A stretch of DNA of 64,000 bases, taken from Deltaproteobacteria bacterium. GTDB lineage: Bacteria; Myxococcota_C; UBA6777. The DNA is taken from positions 1-64,000 of the forward strand of contig SBHC01000012.1 in NCBI GenBank assembly GCA_006226375.1, given 5' to 3'. Shown in pieces: positions 25,498 to 33,258 of this stretch. Position 1 is the first letter of the stretch. The number at the start of each line of letters is the position of its first letter. A program made the translations under genes and the position numbers. The notes under the pieces were generated by a model. It did not search any database, was not told the DNA's origin, and worked only from the letters and a program-made list of their open reading frames with translations.

Positions 25498-28290
25498 TTA
25501 AGGAAGCTTGATCTTGTCCGCCACAATCTGGCCTGTTTGTGGCAAGCTGGAGTAGTTGGTTGACTCTCCACCGTACACCGTGATGCGATAGAGCCCTGGG
25601 AAGAGGGTTGCCTTGAAGGTGAAGCCTTCATTCTTCGCAGACTCACAGGTACCGTACACATTGATCTGGTAGTTGTACTCCAACTCGCGGAACAACACAC
25701 GGAAGGTTCGGTAACCTTCGCGCCCTGTGCGCTGGCAATTCGCAAGCAACTGAGGGTTGTTTCGATTCAACGTGATCTTTCCCGCTACCTCGATGGTTTT
25801 TACGTCGAGCAAGACGTTGGCTTCGTCCTTGGTAAAGTCCCGCTTGTCCAGCACGACCTGGCCTGTTTGGGGGAGGTTGGAGTAGTTGGTTGACTCGCCA
25901 CCGTACACGGTAACCCGGTAGGTGCCGGGGAAGATGGTCGCGTCGTAGACAAAGCCCTTGGTCTTCGCAGACTCGCAGGTACCGTAGACATTGATCTGGT
26001 AGTTGTAGGTGGACTCCCGGAACAACACTCGGAAGGTTCGGTAACCTTCGCGCCCTGCACGCTGACAATTGGCCAGTAGCTGTGGGTTGTTCCGATTGAG
26101 CGTGATTTTTCCCGACACTTGGATGGTCTTTACGTCGAGCAAGACGTTGGTTTCGTCTTTCAAGAAGTCCCGCTTGTCGAGCACCACTTGGCCTGTTTGG
26201 GGGAGGTTGGAGTAGTTGGTTGACTCTCCACCATACACGGTAATCCGGTAGGTTCCTGGGAAGATGGCTGCGTCATAGACAAAGCCCTTGAGCTTGGCAG
26301 ACTCGCAGGTGCCGTAGACATTGATCTGGTAGTTGTAGGTGGTTTCCCGGAACAACACGCGGAAGGTACGGTAGCCTTCGCGTCCCGTACGTTCGCAGTT
26401 GGCGAGTAGTTTCGGGTTGTTGCGATTTAGCGTGATCTTGCCCGACACTTGGATGGTCTTTACGTCAAGCAAGACGTTGGTTTCATCCTTCTTGAAGTCG
26501 CGGTTGTCGAGGACGACCTGGCCTGTTTGGGGGAGGTTGGAGTAGTTGGTTGACTCTCCACCGTAGACGGTAACCCGGTAGGTTCCTGGGAAGATGGTCG
26601 CGTCATAGACAAAGCCCTTGTTCTTGGCAGACTCGCAGGTACCGTAGACATTGATCTGGTAGTTGTAGGTGGTTTCGCGGAAGAGAACGCGGAAGGTACG
26701 GTAACCTTCACGCCCCGTACGTTGGCAATTGGCGAGCAACTGCGGGTTGTTTCGATTCAGCGTGATCTTGCCTGAGACCTGGATGGTCTTTACGTCGAGC
26801 AAGACGTTGGTTTCGTTCTTGGTAAAATCGCGGTTGTCGAGTACGACTTGGCCCGTTTGAGGGAGGTTGGAGTAGTTGGTTGACTCTCCACCGTAGACGG
26901 TAACCCGGTAGGTTCCTGGGAAGATGGTCGCATCGTAAACAAAGCCATTGTTCTTGGCAGACTCGCAGGTACCGTAGACATTGATCTGGTAGTTGTAGGT
27001 GGTTTCCCGGAACAGCACACGGAAGGTTCGGTAGCCTTCGCGCCCCGTACGTTCACAGTTGGCGAGTAGTTTCGGGTTGTTTCGGTTCAGGGTGATCTTG
27101 CCCGACACTTGGATGGTCTTTACGTCGAGGAGAACGTTGGTTTCATCCTTCTTGAAGTCACGCTTGTCGAGTACGACCTGGCCTGTTTGGGGCAAGTTGG
27201 AGTAGTTGGTGGACTCCCCACCGTAGACCGTCACTTTGTAGGTCCCTGGAAAGAGAGTTGCTTTGAACACAAAGCCATCGTTCTTGGCGGACTCACAGGT
27301 ACCGTAGACATTGATTTGGTAGTTGTAGGTGGTTTCTTGGAACAACACGCGGAAGGTTCGGTAACCTTCGCGCCCTGCACGCTGGCAATTGGCGAGCAGT
27401 TGCGGGTTGTTTCGGTTCAGGGTGATCTTGCCCGACACCTGAATGGTTTCAACATTCAAGCGTAGGTCTTTCGCATTCCCTCCCTCGCAAGCACCATTTT
27501 TGCAGTTGTAGCCAAAGAGGCAGCTGGGTTTGCAGACGTTGCAGGAGCCACAGTCGATGGTTTCACCGCAGCCATTGTCTACCTTGCCGCAGGTTTTGCC
27601 TAGCTCTCCACATGACTTGGGTGTGCAGGAGCATCGGTTGTTGTCTTCACAGCTTTGGCCTGCTTTGCAAGAGCCACACTGCAACGTTTTGCCGCAGCCA
27701 TCCGAGACCTCACCACATTGTGCGTTCGCGCTTTGGCAGGTTTTGGGTTGGCACACACATTGGTTGTTTTGGCAGCCTTGACCGGGTGAACAGCTTCCAC
27801 AGTTCAGAACGGTTCCACAGCCATCGGGAAGTTGTCCACACGTAGCATTCTTGGCTTGGCATGTTGTGGCGGTGCATGTTCCTTCACCACAAACATTGGG
27901 ACCTTTGGCGCCACAATTCTGACCTGCAGGGCAAGCGCCGCAATTTAAGAGTTGACCGCATCCATCGGGAATCTCACCGCAGTTTTTGCCTTCTTTTTCG
28001 CACGTTGTGGGTTGGCAGGTGTTGTCTTCAGGGAGAGGCCCTCCATCTGTGGTTCCATTGGAGGTGCACTTTCCTTGGTTGCAGGTGTCACTTCCCAAGC
28101 AATCATCCGGAGAGGTGCAAGTGGGGCGACAGCTACCTTCGTAACACTGCTGTTCTGCCAGACAGTCGTCCACGGAAGTGCAGGTGGGCGTGGGTTTGCT
28201 ACAGCCTACAAAGCCCGCCATCAACAGCATAGACAACAATACAGGCACCACACTCCAGACAGGGTGTTTGATTTCCCTCTGTGTATTCAT
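25498..28290 (-). CDS. Lipoprotein with Cys-rich head and six near-identical 110-aa repeats
   Basis: 930-aa protein. ATG 28290 follows AAGGAG at 9 bp; the frame stays open upstream but without a ribosome site. The lipobox is GFVGC. Residues about 33-65 hold two Dickkopf-like modules, then four CGxxxDGCGxxLxCGxC modules follow (about 85-240). The remainder is six tandem 110-residue beta-rich repeats, each with KITLNRNNPxLLANC, GREGYRTFRVLF, INVYGTCESAK, FPGTYxVTVYGGEST and LPQTGQ. The repeats are almost identical in DNA. The repeat looks like a small beta-sandwich with one disulfide. Likely a surface adhesin or stalk; ligand unknown. Confidence 0.85.
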   Translation of the reverse strand: MNTQREIKHPVWSVVPVLLSMLLMAGFVGCSKPTPTCTSVDDCLAEQQCYEGSCRPTCTSPDDCLGSDTCNQGKCTSNGTTDGGPLPEDNTCQPTTCEKEGKNCGEIPDGCGQLLNCGACPAGQNCGAKGPNVCGEGTCTATTCQAKNATCGQLPDGCGTVLNCGSCSPGQGCQNNQCVCQPKTCQSANAQCGEVSDGCGKTLQCGSCKAGQSCEDNNRCSCTPKSCGELGKTCGKVDNGCGETIDCGSCNVCKPSCLFGYNCKNGACEGGNAKDLRLNVETIQVSGKITLNRNNPQLLANCQRAGREGYRTFRVLFQETTYNYQINVYGTCESAKNDGFVFKATLFPGTYKVTVYGGESTNYSNLPQTGQVVLDKRDFKKDETNVLLDVKTIQVSGKITLNRNNPKLLANCERTGREGYRTFRVLFRETTYNYQINVYGTCESAKNNGFVYDATIFPGTYRVTVYGGESTNYSNLPQTGQVVLDNRDFTKNETNVLLDVKTIQVSGKITLNRNNPQLLANCQRTGREGYRTFRVLFRETTYNYQINVYGTCESAKNKGFVYDATIFPGTYRVTVYGGESTNYSNLPQTGQVVLDNRDFKKDETNVLLDVKTIQVSGKITLNRNNPKLLANCERTGREGYRTFRVLFRETTYNYQINVYGTCESAKLKGFVYDAAIFPGTYRITVYGGESTNYSNLPQTGQVVLDKRDFLKDETNVLLDVKTIQVSGKITLNRNNPQLLANCQRAGREGYRTFRVLFRESTYNYQINVYGTCESAKTKGFVYDATIFPGTYRVTVYGGESTNYSNLPQTGQVVLDKRDFTKDEANVLLDVKTIEVAGKITLNRNNPQLLANCQRTGREGYRTFRVLFRELEYNYQINVYGTCESAKNEGFTFKATLFPGLYRITVYGGESTNYSSLPQTGQIVADKIKLP
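25510..27470 (-). repeat. Six 330-bp tandem direct repeats inside a lipoprotein gene
   Basis: Landmarks such as ggttggagtagttggttgac recur every 330 bp across the region, about six copies, with only scattered substitutions. The period is exactly 110 codons. The two end copies differ most. High similarity suggests recent duplication or gene conversion and makes copy-number change likely. Confidence 0.9.
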
Positions 28291-28620
28291 CGAAACAATC
28301 TCCTTACATTCCAAACCAAAATTCAAAGATGGAAACAAACATGGGGTGCTTGTTTTCAATGCCGAAAAATTCAACAACACGCCTCCTATCCACTCGATAG
28401 AAGACGGAGTATTCAACGTAGAAAGGTTGGGAGCATACATAGGGACGAGCCTTCCAAAAAGCAAGCTCCTCTCTGGAAGAAAATGAACGTCGTTCATGTT
28501 GGCTTGGAGCGAAGTGACTTTCCCCACCGTCCAGATTGACGATGCGACTTGCAATGTCATAGGTTGCCTGGGTTCGTAAGAATGACAACCTTCCCTCAAC
28601 GTTCTTTTTTAGGAGTCCGA
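28291..28620. other. Divergent intergenic region (330 bp)
   Basis: Separates the repeat lipoprotein and the PaaI-type thioesterase, which are transcribed away from each other. It must hold both promoters; I see no clear operator. The minus-strand frame is open through it, but its translation is unlike a protein and has no ribosome site. Confidence 0.4.
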
Positions 28621-29031
28621 ATGACCGTCGAGCAGATGCTAGAAGCCATGCAGTCCTTTCCCCTTCACGCCCAGTTTGGCTTTACGATCGAGCATGCCGC
28701 AGATGGGCGTTGCACTGCGAAATGCCAGGTTGGCCCGGCTCACCTCAACTTTGGTGGCGTGGTTCACGGTGGCGTGATGTACTTGCTGCTTGATGTGACG
28801 GCATACTGTGCATCCGTCACGATTCTACCTGAGGGGATGAACGCTACGACCCATGACATTCACGTCTCGATGTTGCGTCCGACGTTTGGCGATACAGAGT
28901 TAGTGTTGGAAGCGGAGGTTCGTAAGGCAGGTCGTTCGCTGTTTTTCATCGATGTACAAGCCACAGTTGACGGCAAACTGGTTGCAAGCGCGCGCGTCAC
29001 GAAGTCGTTGGTGCCTGTCAATCTCAGTTAA
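28621..29031 (+). CDS. PaaI-type hotdog thioesterase
   Basis: 136-aa single hotdog-fold protein. ATG 28621 follows TAGGAG. The diagnostic motif is LNFGGVVHGGVMYLLLDVTA (about 40-59), with HGG and the acidic residue D57, followed by ATTHDIHVSMLRP and a C-terminal strand set. Members hydrolyse acyl-CoA thioesters, often phenylacetyl- or other aromatic CoAs, but substrate cannot be told from sequence. It is a single gene ending at a strong hairpin. Confidence 0.85.
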   Translation: MTVEQMLEAMQSFPLHAQFGFTIEHAADGRCTAKCQVGPAHLNFGGVVHGGVMYLLLDVTAYCASVTILPEGMNATTHDIHVSMLRPTFGDTELVLEAEVRKAGRSLFFIDVQATVDGKLVASARVTKSLVPVNLS

Positions 29032-29074
29032 CCTTGAACGCCTGGCTCGTGCAGGCGTTGACAAACTTCAAGGT
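29031..29074 (+). terminator. Nested hairpin after the thioesterase gene
   Basis: AACGCCTG (29037-29044) and CAGGCGTT (29052-29059) form a perfect 8-bp stem with a 7-nt loop; ACCTTGAA (29031-29038) and TTCAAGGT (29067-29074) form an alternative outer 8-bp stem. It begins at the stop codon. No T-run follows, so Rho-independent termination is uncertain. Confidence 0.5.
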
Positions 29075-29170
29075 CGAAGGATGTTGGCTTGGAGTCAGGG
29101 GAGCGTGTTTGGGGAGTGAACTTTATGTGAGGGGGCAGGGCAGAGCGTCTTGCCGCATCCAACCGGGGGT

Positions 29171-30001
29171 TCAGGCTGATTCGGAGGATTCTTCGATTGC
29201 TTCTTCGGATGCTTTGTCCAACTTCCAGGGGTCGGCAAAGAACTCACGGACGGTGTTGGCGAGAGTTGCGGCTTGAAAGCCATCCACAAAGCGATGGTCT
29301 AGGGTCGCACAGAGCGTGATCTGGGGTTGAATGACCAGCTCACCTTCAACCACAGCAGGCTGATCCCGCAGCGCGCCAATGAGAACATAGAGAGGGACGC
29401 GTGCAAACGGAGTGGGAGGAGCCCATCCTTCATCGATCCCAAGCATCCCCACGCTGGTGATGATACAGGAGCCGAAGGGGTAGGCCTCAAGACCCAAAGG
29501 TTTGGCGCTCAATCCGAGACTGGAAGTGATGAAGCCCGTGAGCCAGATCATCGGACGAATCAGCCAGGTCGGCAACATCTTTAATAGGTTGTTGCTCTTG
29601 TTAAAGTCTTCGTCCTTGCCCTTGCGCAGACGTTCGGCCAAAGCCTTCAACTCACCAGAGATCTCTTCCACTGATTTTTGGTCGGTGTTCTCTATTTTGG
29701 CCTTGGCGAGGTTCTTTCCACCTTCCAGCACAACGAGAAAGGTTACATCGACGGTGTCATGGGGAATGTAACGTCCCAGGCGGATTCTTCCGTTGAGTGA
29801 TGGGGCGCGTTTCAGAGCTTCTGCGATCACACGTCCAACAAAGTGGGTGATGGTTATTTTGGCGCCGGTCAGGGCCTTCTTCTCCGCCAGGTACTTGATC
29901 ACTTCTGTGGCGTCCAACGTGAGCTTGCCGTAGATGTTGCCTTCACGGGGGGACGACCAGCTTGCGATGGCCAGCTTGCGACGCACCGTCATTTTTTTCA
30001 T
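29171..30001 (-). CDS. Free-standing 2-oxoacid dehydrogenase acyltransferase domain
   Basis: 276-aa protein starting at ATG 30001 (AGGA 8 bp upstream). It is the catalytic domain of E2 acyltransferases without lipoyl or E3-binding domains: N-terminal RRKLAIASW, central SLNGRI and HDTVDVTFLV, and the C-terminal DHRFVDG (235-241), in which H236 and D240 are the catalytic pair. A hydrophobic stretch around 145-165 (PTWLIRPMIWLTGFITSSLGL) is unusual and may associate with membrane. Such stand-alone domains occur in actinobacteria and myxobacteria, with unknown acceptors. Same strand as argF, 138 bp downstream of it. Confidence 0.8.
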   Translation of the reverse strand: MKKMTVRRKLAIASWSSPREGNIYGKLTLDATEVIKYLAEKKALTGAKITITHFVGRVIAEALKRAPSLNGRIRLGRYIPHDTVDVTFLVVLEGGKNLAKAKIENTDQKSVEEISGELKALAERLRKGKDEDFNKSNNLLKMLPTWLIRPMIWLTGFITSSLGLSAKPLGLEAYPFGSCIITSVGMLGIDEGWAPPTPFARVPLYVLIGALRDQPAVVEGELVIQPQITLCATLDHRFVDGFQAATLANTVREFFADPWKLDKASEEAIEESSESA

Positions 30002-30139
30002 AGAGAGTTCCTCTTCCTTGTTGGACTGCATCAAGACCCAGGTGCAAGTTCAGAGATGTTTCTGTTCGATGTAGAAGACAATGCCCAAAAAGAGGGTGGG
30101 ACACAAGGGTGCTGGCAGGTGTGGGAGTGGTCGCAGGCC

Positions 30140-31066
30140 TCAGCTCGTTTGGTTGCTAAGCAGGTCGAGGAGCAATGCCTTTTGCACATGCATCCGGTTT
30201 TCGGCCTGGGTGAACACAAGGGACGCATCGCTTTCGATCACTTCATGAGTGACTTCCAAGCCACGGTGTGCTGGTAAGCAGTGCATAAAGCGAGCATCTG
30301 GGGCTGCCAGCTTCATTAAGGCTGCGTTCACCTGAAAGGGAGCAAAGATACGTTCCCTTTGTTCGCGTTCTTTCTCCATGTGCATCGACACCCAGCTGTC
30401 TGTGTAGATGACATGGGCTCCTTCACAGGCTAGCTTTGGGTCATGGGAGACGGTGATGGATGCTCCCTCACAGCAAGCTTCCACACTCTGCGAAGTGACC
30501 TGTGGATCGGGCGCGTACCCTGGAGGCGTTGCGACATGAAGAGCAAGTCCCAGTCGTGCGGCTCCCCACATCAAGGAGTGACACACGTTGTTGCCGTCCC
30601 CGACATAGGCAACACGAAGTCCTTCCAGCGCTCCAAAATGTTCTTGCATGGTGAACATATCGGCCAGCCCCTGACAGGGATGAACCTTGTCGTCGAGGCC
30701 GTTGATTACAGGAACGCTGCTGTACTTGGCGAGCTCTTGGATGGAGGAGTGTTCAAACACACGAGCCATCATCCCATGAACATAACGAGACAGTGTTCGA
30801 GCCGTATCCGACAAGGTTTCGCCACGACCCAACTGCAAATCTTGGGCGCCAAGGAACAACGCTGTGCCGCCCAACTGCGCCATGCCTGCTTCAAACGAAA
30901 CGCGCGTGCGAGTGGAGGGCTTTTGGAAGATCATCGCGAGCTGCTTGCCCTCCAGCGCTCTCGCATACTCTTGGGGAGAGCGCTTGATTGCGGTGGCAAG
31001 CTCAAGCCATTGTCGCAAGCGCGCAGAAGAATGGTCGGCAAGAGTGAGAAAGTGCAAAGGAGTCAT
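30140..31066 (-). CDS. argF: Ornithine carbamoyltransferase
   Basis: 308-aa transcarbamylase. Carbamoyl-phosphate site STRTR (51-55), HPCQG (129-133) and the ornithine-side HCLPAHRG (261-268) are all present, with DSWVSM (222-227) in the position of the substrate loop. ATG 31066 follows GAGG. The normal reaction makes citrulline from ornithine and carbamoyl phosphate. The gene lies 40 bp after a cyclic-2,3-diphosphoglycerate-synthetase-like gene, an association also known from other genomes, so a catabolic direction is conceivable. No other arg genes are in the window. Confidence 0.92.
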   Translation of the reverse strand: MTPLHFLTLADHSSARLRQWLELATAIKRSPQEYARALEGKQLAMIFQKPSTRTRVSFEAGMAQLGGTALFLGAQDLQLGRGETLSDTARTLSRYVHGMMARVFEHSSIQELAKYSSVPVINGLDDKVHPCQGLADMFTMQEHFGALEGLRVAYVGDGNNVCHSLMWGAARLGLALHVATPPGYAPDPQVTSQSVEACCEGASITVSHDPKLACEGAHVIYTDSWVSMHMEKEREQRERIFAPFQVNAALMKLAAPDARFMHCLPAHRGLEVTHEVIESDASLVFTQAENRMHVQKALLLDLLSNQTS

Positions 31067-31106
31067 AACGCCTCTATCCGTTTGGGGCAACGCTAAGCAT
31101 CACCTC

Positions 31107-32441
31107 TTATTTCAGTTGATGTTGCTCCACAAAACGTTGGAGGAACTCAGCCAAATAGGGGGGATCTCGGTCTTCCAGGTTGTAGCGAACGCGCACGTGC
31201 TCTTGGGGAAAGTCGATCAGCTGTGCCAAATCAATGGGGGTCGCAACGAGAACCACGTCACAGGGCGTGTTCCGGATGGTTGCAGCGAGGTCTTCCAGTT
31301 GCTCTGGAAAGTAACCCATCGCAGGTAGCGTGTTTTGGATATGGGAGTGCTTCGCAAAGACGTCACGCAAGCTGCCCTGGGCAAAGGGTCTTGGGTCCAA
31401 CACCTCGGCTGCACCGTAACGTTGGGCTGCTACATAGCCCGCTCCATACCCCATCTCTCCATGTGTGAGTGTGGGACCGTCATCGATGCACAAGACTCGC
31501 TTTCCACGGATGGCCTCGGGGCTCTCCGCAAACACCGCGCTGTTGGCGACAACGGTTTGTGCGTTGGGGTTGTGCAAGGCGATCGTTTGTTGCAAAGCAG
31601 CGATGCTATCTGGGGTTGCCGTATTTGCTTTGTTGATTAACACCACGTCTGCGGCGCGAAGGTTGGCTTCCCCTGGGTGATACGACAGCTCATGCCCTTG
31701 GCGAAGAGGGTCCGCCACCGTAATCCAAAGATCGGGCTTGACGAAGGGGAGGTCGTTGTTGCCACCATCCCAAAGGATAATGTCGGCCTCTTGCTCTGCT
31801 TGTTTCAGGATAGCGCCGTAGTCAACACCAGCGTAGACCACCAGGCCCAATTCAATGTAAGGCTCGTACTCTTCGCGCTCTTCGATGGTACACTCAAAGT
31901 GCTCCAGATCCTCCATGTTTGCAAAGCGCTCCACACGCTGCATCCGGAGGTCTTGGCTGTAGGGCATTGGGTGACGCAGGACAATCACGGACAGCCCTTG
32001 CTCCCGCAATTCGCGAGCAATGAAGCGAGACACCTGGCTTTTCCCGACGCCTGTTCGCGTCCCAAGAACACCAATCACAGGCCGAGACGAAGTCAACAGG
32101 GTGGCGTCCAATCCCAGCAAGACAAAGTTGGCGCCAGCAGCCAGAGAACGACTGGCCAGATGCATCACCTCACGATGAGGGACGTCCGAGTAGGAAAAGA
32201 CCACGTCCGTGATGTCCTGCTCTGCGATGATTTGCTCTAGCTTGCTCTCTTCCAAGATGGGGATACCTTCGGGATACAAAGGCCCCGCCAGCTCCGCTGG
32301 ATAGTGTCGTTTTTCAATGTTGGGGATCTGTGTGGCTGTAAATGCAACAACCTTCGCTTCGGTGTTCTCCCGATAGACTTGATTGAAGTTATGGAAGTCC
32401 CGGCCTGCTGCGCCCAGAAGAAGAACTCGTTGTTGTCTCAT
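31107..32441 (-). CDS. Cyclic 2,3-diphosphoglycerate synthetase-like P-loop protein
   Basis: 444-aa protein resembling archaeal cyclic 2,3-diphosphoglycerate synthetase and its many bacterial homologues. It opens with VLLLGAAGRDFHNFN (6-20), has a P-loop GTRTGVGKS (127-135), WDGGNNDLPF (a conserved acidic patch), and VLCIDDGPTLTHGEMGYGAG. ATG 32441 follows AAGGAG at 8 bp. In bacteria, which do not accumulate cyclic diphosphoglycerate, the real substrate is unknown; the frequent pairing with transcarbamylases hints at carbamoyl-phosphate or amino-acid metabolism. Family assignment is good, function open. Confidence 0.8.
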   Translation of the reverse strand: MRQQRVLLLGAAGRDFHNFNQVYRENTEAKVVAFTATQIPNIEKRHYPAELAGPLYPEGIPILEESKLEQIIAEQDITDVVFSYSDVPHREVMHLASRSLAAGANFVLLGLDATLLTSSRPVIGVLGTRTGVGKSQVSRFIARELREQGLSVIVLRHPMPYSQDLRMQRVERFANMEDLEHFECTIEEREEYEPYIELGLVVYAGVDYGAILKQAEQEADIILWDGGNNDLPFVKPDLWITVADPLRQGHELSYHPGEANLRAADVVLINKANTATPDSIAALQQTIALHNPNAQTVVANSAVFAESPEAIRGKRVLCIDDGPTLTHGEMGYGAGYVAAQRYGAAEVLDPRPFAQGSLRDVFAKHSHIQNTLPAMGYFPEQLEDLAATIRNTPCDVVLVATPIDLAQLIDFPQEHVRVRYNLEDRDPPYLAEFLQRFVEQHQLK

Positions 32442-32571
32442 CCTAGCTTCTCCTTGTTCCCAATCCACCGTCCTCTCTCTCTATTTGTTTACATTTTCTC
32501 CCTTGTCTGTCGATGATTAAGGTCAAGAGGTGGAAGAACATCCTGTGGCGCTTCTCAGGCTATCCTATCTT

Positions 32572-32880
32572 TCAGGAGTTTGAAGATTCTTGGTGTTGTA
32601 GGCCATCCATGGTTTGTTCGAGTGTTCTCATCGCGGATAGAACCTCTCTCCAATGTGCTGGCATGAGCTCCCATGTGCGTTGCAAGGAAGCCAAGTCGTA
32701 TTGCTCAAGTAACTCTTGAACCAGCTCGGGTAACGGTGTGATCTCTTCAAGGGTCGTTATCGTATGAATTTCGTCTTCCAAGTCGTCAAGTAAGTCCAAG
32801 GCCCGCATCGAAACGCGATGGGCTTCTTGGACGTTAGCGTTGAGTGTCATAAGGCTGCTTCTAAGTTCTTGTACTGTCAT
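32572..32880 (-). CDS. Small helical hypothetical protein
   Basis: 102-aa acidic protein (starts MTVQELRSSL), predicted almost entirely helical with heptad-like spacing in LDLLDDLEDEIHTI. No cysteines, signal peptide or membrane helix. Start ATG 32880 with AAAGG 13 bp away. Not recognised. The closest genes are on either strand with long gaps, so it is probably a single-gene unit. Confidence 0.5.
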   Translation of the reverse strand: MTVQELRSSLMTLNANVQEAHRVSMRALDLLDDLEDEIHTITTLEEITPLPELVQELLEQYDLASLQRTWELMPAHWREVLSAMRTLEQTMDGLQHQESSNS

Positions 32881-33258
32881 TCTTCATCAACCTTTGCTGG
32901 AGGGGAGAATCGGTCATGAATGGTATACCGAAGACATGTGTCCACTGACGTCACACCCTGCAGATCTGTTGCTCTGTATCCTGGTTCGGGCTGCTTCATG
33001 TTGGTTATGATTCGGAATCACAACGTCGCCCAATGACTCGTTTGAACATCTACCAAGTTTGACTCTTTTCACATAGGAATCATGACCTCCATCACAAATT
33101 CTCCGAAAGTTGCAGACCATGATGACAGAAACTAGCTTTCCCTATCGTCATCAAAAACAACGCCGCTTGGTTTGTCCGGCTCCGTGTGCGGGAGGAGGTT
33201 GACTTCCCTTTGTTCTCGGAGCGGAGGCAAAGCAAGGGCTATGGATAGGGAGCTTGTT
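32881..33258. other. Intergenic region with 21-bp operator-like palindrome
   Basis: 378 bp between the 102-aa gene and the rhomboid gene, which diverge. At 33004-33024 GTTATGATTC-G-GAATCACAAC is a 10-bp-arm inverted repeat with a single mismatch, a good candidate for a dimeric regulator site. Nothing else was recognised. Confidence 0.5.

Noticed and set aside
25510-27470. Regular repeats suggesting a CRISPR array
   Set aside because: Period is 330 bp, repeats are in frame and coding, and no cas genes are present.
28291-28599. N-terminal extension of the 930-aa lipoprotein
   Set aside because: A lipoprotein signal and AAGGAG site fix the start at 28290; the upstream translation has no protein character.
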